Source: Aeriscardovia sp.
Lineage (GTDB): Bacteria; Actinomycetota; Actinomycetes; Actinomycetales; Bifidobacteriaceae
Direction of reading: 5' to 3'
DNA: 64,000 nucleotides
Assembly (NCBI GenBank): GCA_017413255.1
Contig: JAFPUC010000014.1
Location: 101,419-165,418 of the forward strand
Part shown: in pieces, positions 45,492 to 53,155 of the stretch
Numbering within the stretch: the stretch's first letter is position 1
Layout of the letters: each line of letters opens with the position of its first letter
The notes under the pieces: generated by a model
What the model was told of the DNA's origin: nothing
Seen by the model: the letters and a program-made list of their open reading frames with translations, nothing else
Databases searched by the model: none
Program-made: the position numbers and the translations under genes

Positions 45492-45986
45492 GTGAAAATA
45501 AATGCGAGTGCGGTCCCCTCTTTGGGTTACAGTCCGGCCCTTATGGCTATCGGTGTAATAGCCCTGATTTTAACCGTGGCCGTCATAGCCCTTCCCCTGT
45601 TAATCCCTCCGAAAGCCAAAGAGGACAATGCCGGCAGGCATAACGAGAAAAAGGATGCCTCCGAATGGGTAGAGAAAGTAGAGGAAATAAAGCAAAAGTA
45701 CTCCAAAGGGGAAGTGGAGGAAGTTGAAGCCTATGCCATGCTCTCTCGCGTGGCAAGGGAGTTTGTCTCCGAAGAGATGGACCTTAACCTCTACTCAAAG
45801 ACCCTCCGCGATCTTGAGTGGGCGCCGGTAAGCAGCAGAAAGAGGTACGATCTGTTCAAACAGACCATTTCCGCTTTATACCCCCCCGAATACGCGAATG
45901 CGGAAAGCGACAGGGCGGCAGGCGAGGCCACAGTAGAAAGCGCGGCCAACTGGGTAGAAGACCTTATAAGCAGGTGGAACTCGTGA
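45492..45986 (+). CDS. hypothetical MoxR-operon membrane protein
   Basis: A 164-residue protein starting at a GTG with GGAG a little upstream. One membrane helix spans about 14-36; the cytoplasmic remainder is charged and helical (KVEEIKQKYSKGEVEEVEAYAMLSRVAREF). It resembles the DUF4381-type small proteins that accompany MoxR, DUF58 and VWA genes, but I cannot assign it with certainty. The stop overlaps the first VWA gene (GTGA). Confidence 0.75.
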   Translation: MKINASAVPSLGYSPALMAIGVIALILTVAVIALPLLIPPKAKEDNAGRHNEKKDASEWVEKVEEIKQKYSKGEVEEVEAYAMLSRVAREFVSEEMDLNLYSKTLRDLEWAPVSSRKRYDLFKQTISALYPPEYANAESDRAAGEATVESAANWVEDLISRWNS

Positions 45987-47128
45987 GCGGCATTACTCTC
46001 AGGTGGCCATGGGCTTTGCTGGTGGGAGGCATACTCCTGCTCATACTTCTCGTCCTGGTTTTCTGGTTCACCAGAAAAAAGTATCTGAAGCCCGATGCCG
46101 CTGAAATCCTTAGCTCCAAAGAAAGGCTGAAAACCACCCTCCAGGCCCTGGGAAACAAGCACCGAAAACAGACGCCGGGCATACGTCTTCTTAGCTGGGG
46201 CCTTAAAACCAGGCTGAAAGGAACGGCTTGGAGCCAATACAGGACATACAAGGCCCTTGTGATTTCATGCACGACTTTGGCCCTTTTGGCCTTCGGGTGT
46301 TCCATGGGGCTGGTTTCAAGGCCGAGTTCGGTAGAAAAACTTCAAACTTCCAGCGTATCTAGAAATATCGTGCTGTGTCTGGATGTGTCGGGCTCCGCCC
46401 TTCCTTTTGACGAACAGGTTATAGCCAGTTATCTTCAGCTCGTCTCCAAGTTCAAGACGGAAAGGATCGGAATGAGCATTTTCAATTCCACCTCTAAAAT
46501 CGTTTTTCCCCTGACAGACGACTACAAGCTGGTTACAAGCGAACTGGACAGCGCCCTTACGGCCCTCAAGGGAGTGGTCAATCAGACCAGCATCAACAAC
46601 ATGACCACCCAGCAGTACCAGGCGATAAACAACTTCCTTTCCGGCACCGATAACATGAAAGGATCCAGCTCCCTTATAGGAGACGGGCTGGTAAGCTGCG
46701 AGAATATGCTCCCGGGATTTAGCGCTTCGGCCCAAACTCAGCAGGCCAGGGTGACTCCGGCCTCCATAGTTTTGGCCACAGACAACATCCTTGCCGGAAG
46801 GCCCATCTATACCCTCCACCAGGCCGTCAGGCTTGCCAAGTTAAATTCCATCAGGGTCGACGGGCTCTACATAGGCCCAAACTCCAACCTCTCCACTCCC
46901 GACGCCCAGGCCTTTAAGCAGCAGATAGATTGGGAGGGCGGATCTTTCTTTTCCAGGCAGAACGGACAATCCGTAGAAGAGCTGGTGCAAAGCATAGAAG
47001 ATCAGAAGATAACGCAGAAAACAAAGGCTCAGACTGTGGATATAACCGATAACCCGGATATATGGGTAATAGTCCTTGTGGCGCTGATCTGCGCGCTGTT
47101 CCTGCTTTTGGGATGGGTAAGGAGGTGA
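45983..47128 (+). CDS. VWA-domain membrane protein (BatA/B-like), first copy
   Basis: A 381-residue protein from GTG 45983, overlapping the upstream stop and preceded by AGGTGG. An N-terminal helix (about 10-30), a second near 88-108, then an extracellular von Willebrand A domain whose MIDAS motif is DVSGS at 134-138, and a C-terminal helix (about 357-377). The arrangement is that of BatA/BatB proteins that work with MoxR ATPases. The bound partner is unknown. Confidence 0.88.
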   Translation: MSGITLRWPWALLVGGILLLILLVLVFWFTRKKYLKPDAAEILSSKERLKTTLQALGNKHRKQTPGIRLLSWGLKTRLKGTAWSQYRTYKALVISCTTLALLAFGCSMGLVSRPSSVEKLQTSSVSRNIVLCLDVSGSALPFDEQVIASYLQLVSKFKTERIGMSIFNSTSKIVFPLTDDYKLVTSELDSALTALKGVVNQTSINNMTTQQYQAINNFLSGTDNMKGSSSLIGDGLVSCENMLPGFSASAQTQQARVTPASIVLATDNILAGRPIYTLHQAVRLAKLNSIRVDGLYIGPNSNLSTPDAQAFKQQIDWEGGSFFSRQNGQSVEELVQSIEDQKITQKTKAQTVDITDNPDIWVIVLVALICALFLLLGWVRR

Positions 47129-47133
47129 GCGGA

Positions 47134-48156
47134 TTGGCCTTTACACCCCTCTTGCACAGCTGGCTTCTTACCATCCTTTTAGACATCCTCATCCTTATTT
47201 GCTGCGGGACGGGATTTTTAATCTTTTGGAAACACAGAAATTCTTCCGATTCTACCCACTTGGATTGGCTGCGGCGCTGGCTCATAGCGATTTTCGCCAT
47301 ACTTTTGACCTTAGGGCCTACAATCGTCACCTCTTCTTCTTCCAGCGCCATCTCGGATACGAACGTTTTCTTTGCGGTAGATGTGACCGGTTCCATGGCG
47401 GTAGACGATGCCCACTACGGTTCCAATCAGACCATTCCCAGAATCCAGGCGGCTAAAGACGCCGTGGAAAACCTGGTGTCAATGTACCCGGGGGCGTCTT
47501 TTGCAGGCGTAACCTTCGGAGCCTCTGCCTCTTTGGCCCTTCCCCCCACAGCGGATGTGGGAGCCGTGCAAAACTGGCTGAAGGTGCTTGAAGTAGAACC
47601 TACGGACGCTTCCAACGGAACGCAGTTAAGCGAACCGGTAGATACCCTGCTTTTGGCAATGCAAAAGGTCAAAAAGGAGTACCCCAGAAACATAATCGTT
47701 CTTTACTACATTTCGGACGGGGAGCAGACAAGGGATGTGGAAGCCTCTTCCTTCTCGCCTCTGCGCCAGTTTGTAGATGCGGGGGCGGCCCTTGGGGTCG
47801 GAAGCACGCAAGGGGGAAAAGTTCCCTTTATTTCGCCCCAGGACCTTACAAGCGGACAGGGCTCTTCTCCGCGCTACTTGGATGAACCCGGATCTTCTAC
47901 CCCCGCCATTTCCAAAATGAATCCCCAAAACCTGAAAGAAATTGCAGACCAGTTCTCCGGAACCTACCTGCATCTTGATCAGAACACTACTGTAGCCTCC
48001 CTCTCTTCCTATACTTCCCACAGCTACCTGGTGAGGGAGACGGATCGCAAACACTCCATGCGCGATATACAGGTTTGGCCTCTGGCCATAGTTATAGCGC
48101 TCCTCCTCTTGTGGGAGTGCGGGGCGGATATTTTCAAGCAAAGGAAATACCAGTGA
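47134..48156 (+). CDS. VWA-domain membrane protein (BatA/B-like), second copy
   Basis: A 340-residue protein. I place the start at TTG 47134 because AAGGAGGTGA lies at ideal distance; a GTG at 47125 is possible. Two N-terminal helices (about 7-30 and 46-66) precede a VWA domain with MIDAS motif DVTGS at 83-87, and a C-terminal helix is seen near 317-334. Architecture matches the first copy, so the two probably pair. The stop overlaps the next start (GTGA). Confidence 0.87.
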   Translation: MAFTPLLHSWLLTILLDILILICCGTGFLIFWKHRNSSDSTHLDWLRRWLIAIFAILLTLGPTIVTSSSSSAISDTNVFFAVDVTGSMAVDDAHYGSNQTIPRIQAAKDAVENLVSMYPGASFAGVTFGASASLALPPTADVGAVQNWLKVLEVEPTDASNGTQLSEPVDTLLLAMQKVKKEYPRNIIVLYYISDGEQTRDVEASSFSPLRQFVDAGAALGVGSTQGGKVPFISPQDLTSGQGSSPRYLDEPGSSTPAISKMNPQNLKEIADQFSGTYLHLDQNTTVASLSSYTSHSYLVRETDRKHSMRDIQVWPLAIVIALLLLWECGADIFKQRKYQ

Positions 48157-48710
48157 AAAAACGGGAATCCGGGCTAAGGAGGAGCGGAAAAACAAAACTG
48201 CCCCGATGGAGGGCGGCGTTGTCGATATTTGGGGGGCTGGCAATGGCATTCCTCACCTACTTCTTCTTTTTAAACTGGAGCGTGGTCAAAAACTTTGATG
48301 CGACAAGCGCACTCTTAAAAGGGGACATCCTCGCCCTGCAGCTGGCAAATCCGAATTTAGATTCCTTAAAGGCCTCCCAGGCCCAGGTCCTCTCCCAGCT
48401 TTACCAGGAACAGGAAACTTCCGCCCTTCAGTTTCCTTCTTCCAAAAAAGCCATAGCCAAGGCTATAGAAATAGCCAACCAGGTAAACCAGGAGATAGAT
48501 CTGCGCTATAAGTCTCCTTCTTCTTCCTCCCAGTCTCCTTCTTCTTCCTCCCAGTCCGCCCGGCAAATGACTCAGGAAAGGCAGCAGGAGGCCCAGAGCC
48601 AGCAAAAGCTAAATTCCCTCCTTTCTTCAAACACCCTCAACCCCTCCTCTTCTTCGGCCGATTCTTCTGCCGCTGTGCCTCAAAACCAAAAGGTGACAAA
48701 GCCATGGTAG
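48153..48710 (+). CDS. hypothetical membrane protein with Ser/Gln repeat tail
   Basis: A 185-residue protein starting at GTG 48153 with AAGGA upstream. One membrane helix (about 28-49) is followed by a coiled-coil-like extracellular helix (ALQLANPNLDSLKASQAQV...YQEQET) and a low-complexity Ser/Gln-rich tail. The tail contains a perfect tandem copy of SPSSSSQ. Unknown family; the tail looks like a flexible spacer. It overlaps the flippase-like gene by 7 bases. Confidence 0.75.
   Translation: MKKRESGLRRSGKTKLPRWRAALSIFGGLAMAFLTYFFFLNWSVVKNFDATSALLKGDILALQLANPNLDSLKASQAQVLSQLYQEQETSALQFPSSKKAIAKAIEIANQVNQEIDLRYKSPSSSSQSPSSSSQSARQMTQERQQEAQSQQKLNSLLSSNTLNPSSSSADSSAAVPQNQKVTKPW
48513..48554 (+). 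repeat. 21-base perfect tandem repeat
   Basis: Two exact copies of a 21-base unit (48513-48533 and 48534-48554) encode SPSSSSQ twice. In-frame repeats of this kind can change length by slippage. Confidence 0.9.
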
Positions 48711-51133
48711 GCAAAAAGAAGGAGGCAACAGAGGCGAAAGCCGAAGATCTTAAAGGCGCCGCCATCATAGACCGGGCCCCTAAGCGCATGAGGGACTGGG
48801 GAGATTTGGCAAAGCTGGCCATTTTTCTCATTCTCTCCGCCCTGGTGGTTATAAGCTCTCTTTGGCTGAAAAATACGACAAACAGCATAGAAAGCGACGT
48901 AAAAAGGGTCTCCTACCCCTTTTCATGGCTGGTTCTTTTGCCCCTCTCCCTCCTTTTCAACATAGTTTTGTCAGCCATAGTAATAGCCGTCTTTATCCAG
49001 CTTCTTTTCAAGAAGATGTGGATTCCGGCCCTCTCTTCGGCCCTGGCGCTCATAGGCGGCTTTTGCATCTCGGTAATTTGCGCCCACCTGTTTTTCATTT
49101 ACCGTCTAGACAGCATCCTGGGGGCAGGTTCCTCTTTCAGGGCCGGAAGATTTGACGCTTCTTTGACCGTTATGGCCTTCCTTACGGCCTCAAACGGAAG
49201 GAGCATGAGAAATAAGCTGGGCTGGGCATGGAAGGTGTACTACTGCGCCCTGGCGATCGTAGTCATAGCCTCGCTTTCCACCATCCCCGCCGCCCTTATG
49301 GCTATTTTTACCGGGGCGTGGATAGGGCTGGCCTTCAGGCTGGCTTTCGGGACCCCGGGGTCCGGGGCATGGGGAGCGCAGCTGGCCCTGGCGCTGTCGG
49401 GATGCGGGATGGAAGTGGAAAGACTGGAGAGAATAGAACCTTCCTCTCCGCAAAAAATCTGCTGCGATGGGGCAAAGCGCTCAAGGTACTACTCCCTTTT
49501 TTCAAAAGGGAATAAGTACCTTATGGTCGTAAATGACGAGCAGCAGCACTCCCTTAGGTATCTGAAACAGATGTGGGATGCCATAAAAATGGAAGGGCTG
49601 ACTATCCGCCATGACAGGTCTGTAGAGGCCATGGCAGAGCGCCACTACGCAATCCTTCTCGATTTGAAAGACGTGGGGGCTCCGGCGCCCAGGGCGGTCA
49701 GGGTGGGATCTGTATCAGATTCCGCTTTTATGGTCTTCGATCTTCCCCCCTCCCCCTTTTTGCCCATCACCTCTTCCACCATTGACGAATCGGATATAAA
49801 ATTCCTCGTCTCCTACTTAAATTCCCTCCACGAAAAGGGAATCACCCATAGAAACATTTCCCCTTCCTCTCTGGCCAGAAACGGGGAAGGAGAGCCCTTC
49901 CTCATAGGATGGGCGGGAGGAGATGTTATTTCCGGGGCGGCCCATAAAAAAATCGACATGGTTCAGCTTTTGGCCGTTTTGTCTACTTTCGGGGGAGTGG
50001 AAAAGACGGTAGAGATCGCAAAGGAGGTGCTGGGGGCTTCTGCACTTGCGACCCTTTTCCCTTATGCCCAGACCATCGTTATTCCAAAATCTACAAGAAG
50101 GGAGAAGGGATGGAAAAGAAAGGTTTTAAAACCCCTTAAAAGCGCCTTAGAGGGCATTGCAAGAAATGAAGATAAAATGCTTCAGACCGTCAGGCTGGCC
50201 AGGTTCAATATAAGGCGCTTCATTACAGTTCTTCTGGTCACAATAGCCCTAATCGTTGTCTTTACCCAACTCAATTTCAAACAGGTTATAAAGGCCATAG
50301 AGGGGGCAAACCCATGGTGGTCTTTAGCGGCCTGCGCCATAGGGCTGGTGGCTTGGGCAGGTTCAGCTACGGCTTTTGGCGTCTTTATAGACAAGTCAAA
50401 AAGGAAAAAGCACCACCTTGGAATTTTGGGCACTCAGGCCGTGGCCAGCTTTGCTGCGGTATCTATGCCTGCAATAGCCGGCCCGATAGCTGTAAACATC
50501 ACTTTCCTGAGAAAAATCGGGTACAGCAACACTGAGGCTACTGCCATAGCCAGCGCCGATACCGTCACTGAATTTTCCACCACCATCCTGATGTTTATAA
50601 TCCTCGGCTTCTTTACGGGCCAAAACGTCTTTCACAACCTCCTGCCCAACAAGATGATAATCATTGTCACGGCCGGGGTTTTGGCAGGGCTGGTGGCTCT
50701 GGCTATGGCGATAAAGCCTGTAAGGGGCTGGATAAGGGAAAAATGCCTTCCGGTTTTAAAGTCATACGGATCCATGCTGGGAAAGCTTCTTTCCCACCCC
50801 CTTACCCTCTTAATTTCCATGGCGGGATCAATCGTTCAAAACACTGCTTTGGATATGGCCTTCTGGTTTTCCCTTCTGGCCTTCGGGTACCACTTGAACT
50901 TTATAGAGACCCTTTTCCTGTTTCTCTTTGCAAACGGGGTGGGATCTGCCGTCCCAACTCCCGGAGGGCTGGGAGCAATAGAGACGGTGCTTTCCACTAC
51001 CTTTATCGGCATAGGAGTCCCGGGGGCGATAGCGGTGTCTGCGACGCTGCTTTTCCGCCTCGCCACCTATTGGCTGAGGATGGCTTTGGGCGCCCTTTAT
51101 ATGAAATACATGGAAAAGAAGCAGCTATTGTAA
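48704..51133 (+). CDS. kinase-like and flippase-like (LPG-synthase TM) fusion membrane protein
   Basis: An 809-residue polytopic protein closing the MoxR operon. Four helices in the first 220 residues are followed by a soluble kinase-like domain (about 230-480). It has LNSLHEKGITHRNISPSSLA near residue 383, with Asn where kinases have the catalytic Asp, and GWAGGD at the DFG position. The C-terminal 320 residues match the lysylphosphatidylglycerol-synthase transmembrane domain, with the signature PTPGGLGAIE near residue 751 and at least six helices. AAAGGTGA precedes the ATG. It may flip or present a lipid under control of the degenerate kinase; the substrate is unknown. Confidence 0.82.
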   Translation: MVGKKKEATEAKAEDLKGAAIIDRAPKRMRDWGDLAKLAIFLILSALVVISSLWLKNTTNSIESDVKRVSYPFSWLVLLPLSLLFNIVLSAIVIAVFIQLLFKKMWIPALSSALALIGGFCISVICAHLFFIYRLDSILGAGSSFRAGRFDASLTVMAFLTASNGRSMRNKLGWAWKVYYCALAIVVIASLSTIPAALMAIFTGAWIGLAFRLAFGTPGSGAWGAQLALALSGCGMEVERLERIEPSSPQKICCDGAKRSRYYSLFSKGNKYLMVVNDEQQHSLRYLKQMWDAIKMEGLTIRHDRSVEAMAERHYAILLDLKDVGAPAPRAVRVGSVSDSAFMVFDLPPSPFLPITSSTIDESDIKFLVSYLNSLHEKGITHRNISPSSLARNGEGEPFLIGWAGGDVISGAAHKKIDMVQLLAVLSTFGGVEKTVEIAKEVLGASALATLFPYAQTIVIPKSTRREKGWKRKVLKPLKSALEGIARNEDKMLQTVRLARFNIRRFITVLLVTIALIVVFTQLNFKQVIKAIEGANPWWSLAACAIGLVAWAGSATAFGVFIDKSKRKKHHLGILGTQAVASFAAVSMPAIAGPIAVNITFLRKIGYSNTEATAIASADTVTEFSTTILMFIILGFFTGQNVFHNLLPNKMIIIVTAGVLAGLVALAMAIKPVRGWIREKCLPVLKSYGSMLGKLLSHPLTLLISMAGSIVQNTALDMAFWFSLLAFGYHLNFIETLFLFLFANGVGSAVPTPGGLGAIETVLSTTFIGIGVPGAIAVSATLLFRLATYWLRMALGALYMKYMEKKQLL

Positions 51134-51196
51134 TTTTTATCCGAATTGAGTTTATTATGTTTATGAAAGTCGAACTTTGAAAGTAAAGGAAGACAA

Positions 51197-51490
51197 ATGG
51201 ACAAGTACTACGGGAAAACCGAGATAACGGCCAGCGTGGCCGAAAAGGCCGGTCTCTCTCGCGAAGAAGCGAAAAAGGCCGTAGATGCCTTTTTGGACAC
51301 CCTCCTCGAATGCGCAGAGAAAGGCGTAGATGTGCGTCTGGCTGGTTACTTCAGCCTCGAAAAAGTGACAAGGGCTGCCAGGAGCGGACGAAATCCGCAG
51401 ACGGGCGAGGCTATGGAAATTCCCGCAAGGGAAGTTTTGAAGATCACTCCCGGTAAAACCCTCAAGGACGCCGTACAGAGCAAGAAGTAA
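51197..51490 (+). CDS. hup: HU-family DNA-binding protein
   Basis: A 97-residue histone-like nucleoid protein. It shows the HU dimerisation helices (VAEKAGLSREEAKKAVDAFLDTL), the LAGYFSLEKV saddle and the beta-arm with GRNPQTGEAMEIPA carrying the intercalating Pro. AAAGGA precedes the ATG. It lacks the long Lys/Ala-rich tail of mycobacterial HU. It is monocistronic between the MoxR operon and a converging hairpin. Confidence 0.95.
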   Translation: MDKYYGKTEITASVAEKAGLSREEAKKAVDAFLDTLLECAEKGVDVRLAGYFSLEKVTRAARSGRNPQTGEAMEIPAREVLKITPGKTLKDAVQSKK

Positions 51491-51522
51491 ATTTTATTGG
51501 CTTAAAAGGCCTGTAATTTAAT

Positions 51523-51557
51523 AGGGGAGAGGGCTAAAAGAACTTAGCCTCTCCCCT
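51523..51557. terminator. bidirectional hairpin between hup and fmt
   Basis: Arms AGGGGAGA-G-GGCTAA and TTAGCC-TCTCCCCT pair over 14 bases with one bulged G and a 6-base loop. The hairpin spans the fmt stop codon and lies between two convergent genes, so it can end both transcripts. U-runs are poor on both sides. Confidence 0.6.
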
Positions 51558-52463
51558 GATTCCTCTCAACCAAGTTTCCCCGCTCATTTTCTTTTTAGAG
51601 GCGGGGGTTATTTCTGTCAGTTCAAGCCATCCGTCCCCGCAGCAGACAAAAGCCTTTCCTTTAAAACATGACACAGATCCGGGTTCTTGGACGGGAAGAT
51701 CGCATCGCGGGCCCAGCCTGTTAAATTTTACGTAAGTAGTTTTCTCCGCCGCCTTCGCTTCGGACCAGGCCATCGGGTTGGGGTTGCAGGCCAAAACCTT
51801 ATAAAAAATCTTTTCTTTGGGGAGGGAAAAATCTATGCGGGCAGAGGATTTATCTATTTTTCCCGCATACTTTAAGTCAGGTTCTTCTTCCTGGGCTTTC
51901 AGCTTTTCTTTTCCTTCTTCCACTTCGCCCAGGGCCTTAACTAGGGCGCTTTTCCCAATTACGGTCAGTTGCTGCGTCAGTTCTCCTGTAGTAAGAGGAG
52001 AAGAAGGAATATAGGGTACCTTTAACAGCCACGGCCCCTCATCCAGGCCTTCGGTAAGTTTAAAAACAGTAACGCCGCAATGGGCATAGTGGTCCAGTAC
52101 GCAAGCCGCTACCGGATTCGAGCCGCGAAAGTAGGGCAGAAGAGAAAAGTGAAGGTTGTACCATCCCTTGCTTAGAAGAGAAAGGAGGGAGGAAGAAATG
52201 AGGCGCCCGTAAGCCACCACAGCTCCGCACTCCACTTCCTTTTCTTTTAGTTTTTCCGCAAAGAGGGGATCGGAAGGCTTCCCATCAAAGACTTCAATGC
52301 CCAATTCTTCAGCCTTTTCCTTAACCGGATTTGCAGCTTCTTTTCTCCCCCTCCCCCGCGGGGCATCGGGACGCGTCAAAACCAGGCAAACATCCTGCTT
52401 TTTGGCAAGTTCTTCTAGGCATTCGGCAGCTTGGAGGGTGGATCCGGCAAAAATAGTCCTCAT
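51534..52463 (-). CDS. fmt: methionyl-tRNA formyltransferase
   Basis: Formylates initiator Met-tRNA using 10-formyl-THF; 309 residues. N-terminal FAGSTLQAAECLEEL and TRPDAPRGRGRK, the catalytic block LPYFRGSNPVAACVLDHYAHCGVTVF with its conserved His, and GLDEGPWL, then the C-terminal OB-type tRNA-binding domain. The common FMGTP start motif is replaced by FAGST. GAGGACAG precedes the ATG. It is the distal gene of gmk-rpoZ-metK-priA-HAD-fmt. Confidence 0.93.
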   Translation of the reverse strand: MRTIFAGSTLQAAECLEELAKKQDVCLVLTRPDAPRGRGRKEAANPVKEKAEELGIEVFDGKPSDPLFAEKLKEKEVECGAVVAYGRLISSSLLSLLSKGWYNLHFSLLPYFRGSNPVAACVLDHYAHCGVTVFKLTEGLDEGPWLLKVPYIPSSPLTTGELTQQLTVIGKSALVKALGEVEEGKEKLKAQEEEPDLKYAGKIDKSSARIDFSLPKEKIFYKVLACNPNPMAWSEAKAAEKTTYVKFNRLGPRCDLPVQEPGSVSCFKGKAFVCCGDGWLELTEITPASKKKMSGETWLRGIRGEAKFF

Positions 52464-52480
52464 CTGTCCTCTGCCTTCCC

Positions 52481-53140
52481 CTATTTTTCTCCTTTGAGGG
52501 CAGGAATTGCAGCCCCCAAATCTATGAGAGTTTTTCTTATTTGGGCAGGGCTTTTAAACTGTATTGCCTTTAGGCCTGCCTTCCGCCCCGCTTCCACGTT
52601 TTCCGGCTTGTCATCTATGAAAGCCGTAAGAGAAGGATCGACATTGAATTTTGAAATAGCGGTATCGAAAATATTTCTGTCAGGTTTTCTCTGATGGACA
52701 TACCCTGAAACTACCCTGTCTTCCATCATGAAAATTACTTCGGGAAGGCGCGGCAGGGCCCTCTCAAAAAGATCGGCCGACCAATTTGAAAGGCCAAATA
52801 CCCTAATTCCGGCCTCTTTTAGATCGCTTACGAGCTGTCTGGATCCCGGAATCTCTCCAAGAATGGAATCGGGGAAGTGCGAGATATACCACTCCATCAT
52901 CTCGGCCCAGATTCCTCCGTGCTCCCTTCTTATCAGACTTATCGCTTTTTTCAGGGGTTCGCCCAGATCGCATAAAACGTTGGCATCCTCAAAACCGGAA
53001 AGTTCGTTGAGACGGAATTGATCTATAAGTTCGGGAGTGTACCTGCTTATTAAAGCGCCGTATATATCCCACCTGACCAAAACGTTGCCGAAATCAAAAA
53101 TAACGTTTTGGATTTTCTCGCCAGTGTCATTATTTTTCAC
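52481..53140 (-). CDS. HAD-superfamily hydrolase
   Basis: A 219-residue HAD-like phosphatase, subfamily IA. Motif I is IFDFGNVLVRWD with the nucleophile Asp, motif II GLSNWS, motif III the Lys in QRKPDRNIF, and motif IV FIDDKPENVEAG with the metal-binding Asp pair. The start is a GTG with only a weak GGAT site; an ATG close by is out of frame. In bifidobacteria a hydrolase commonly sits between priA and fmt. The substrate is unknown. Confidence 0.87.
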   Translation of the reverse strand: MKNNDTGEKIQNVIFDFGNVLVRWDIYGALISRYTPELIDQFRLNELSGFEDANVLCDLGEPLKKAISLIRREHGGIWAEMMEWYISHFPDSILGEIPGSRQLVSDLKEAGIRVFGLSNWSADLFERALPRLPEVIFMMEDRVVSGYVHQRKPDRNIFDTAISKFNVDPSLTAFIDDKPENVEAGRKAGLKAIQFKSPAQIRKTLIDLGAAIPALKGEK

Positions 53141-53155
53141 TTATCCAATTATCCA

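Noticed and set aside
48513..48554. CRISPR-like repeat
   Set aside because: Only two direct in-frame copies without spacers, inside a Ser/Gln-rich coding tail.
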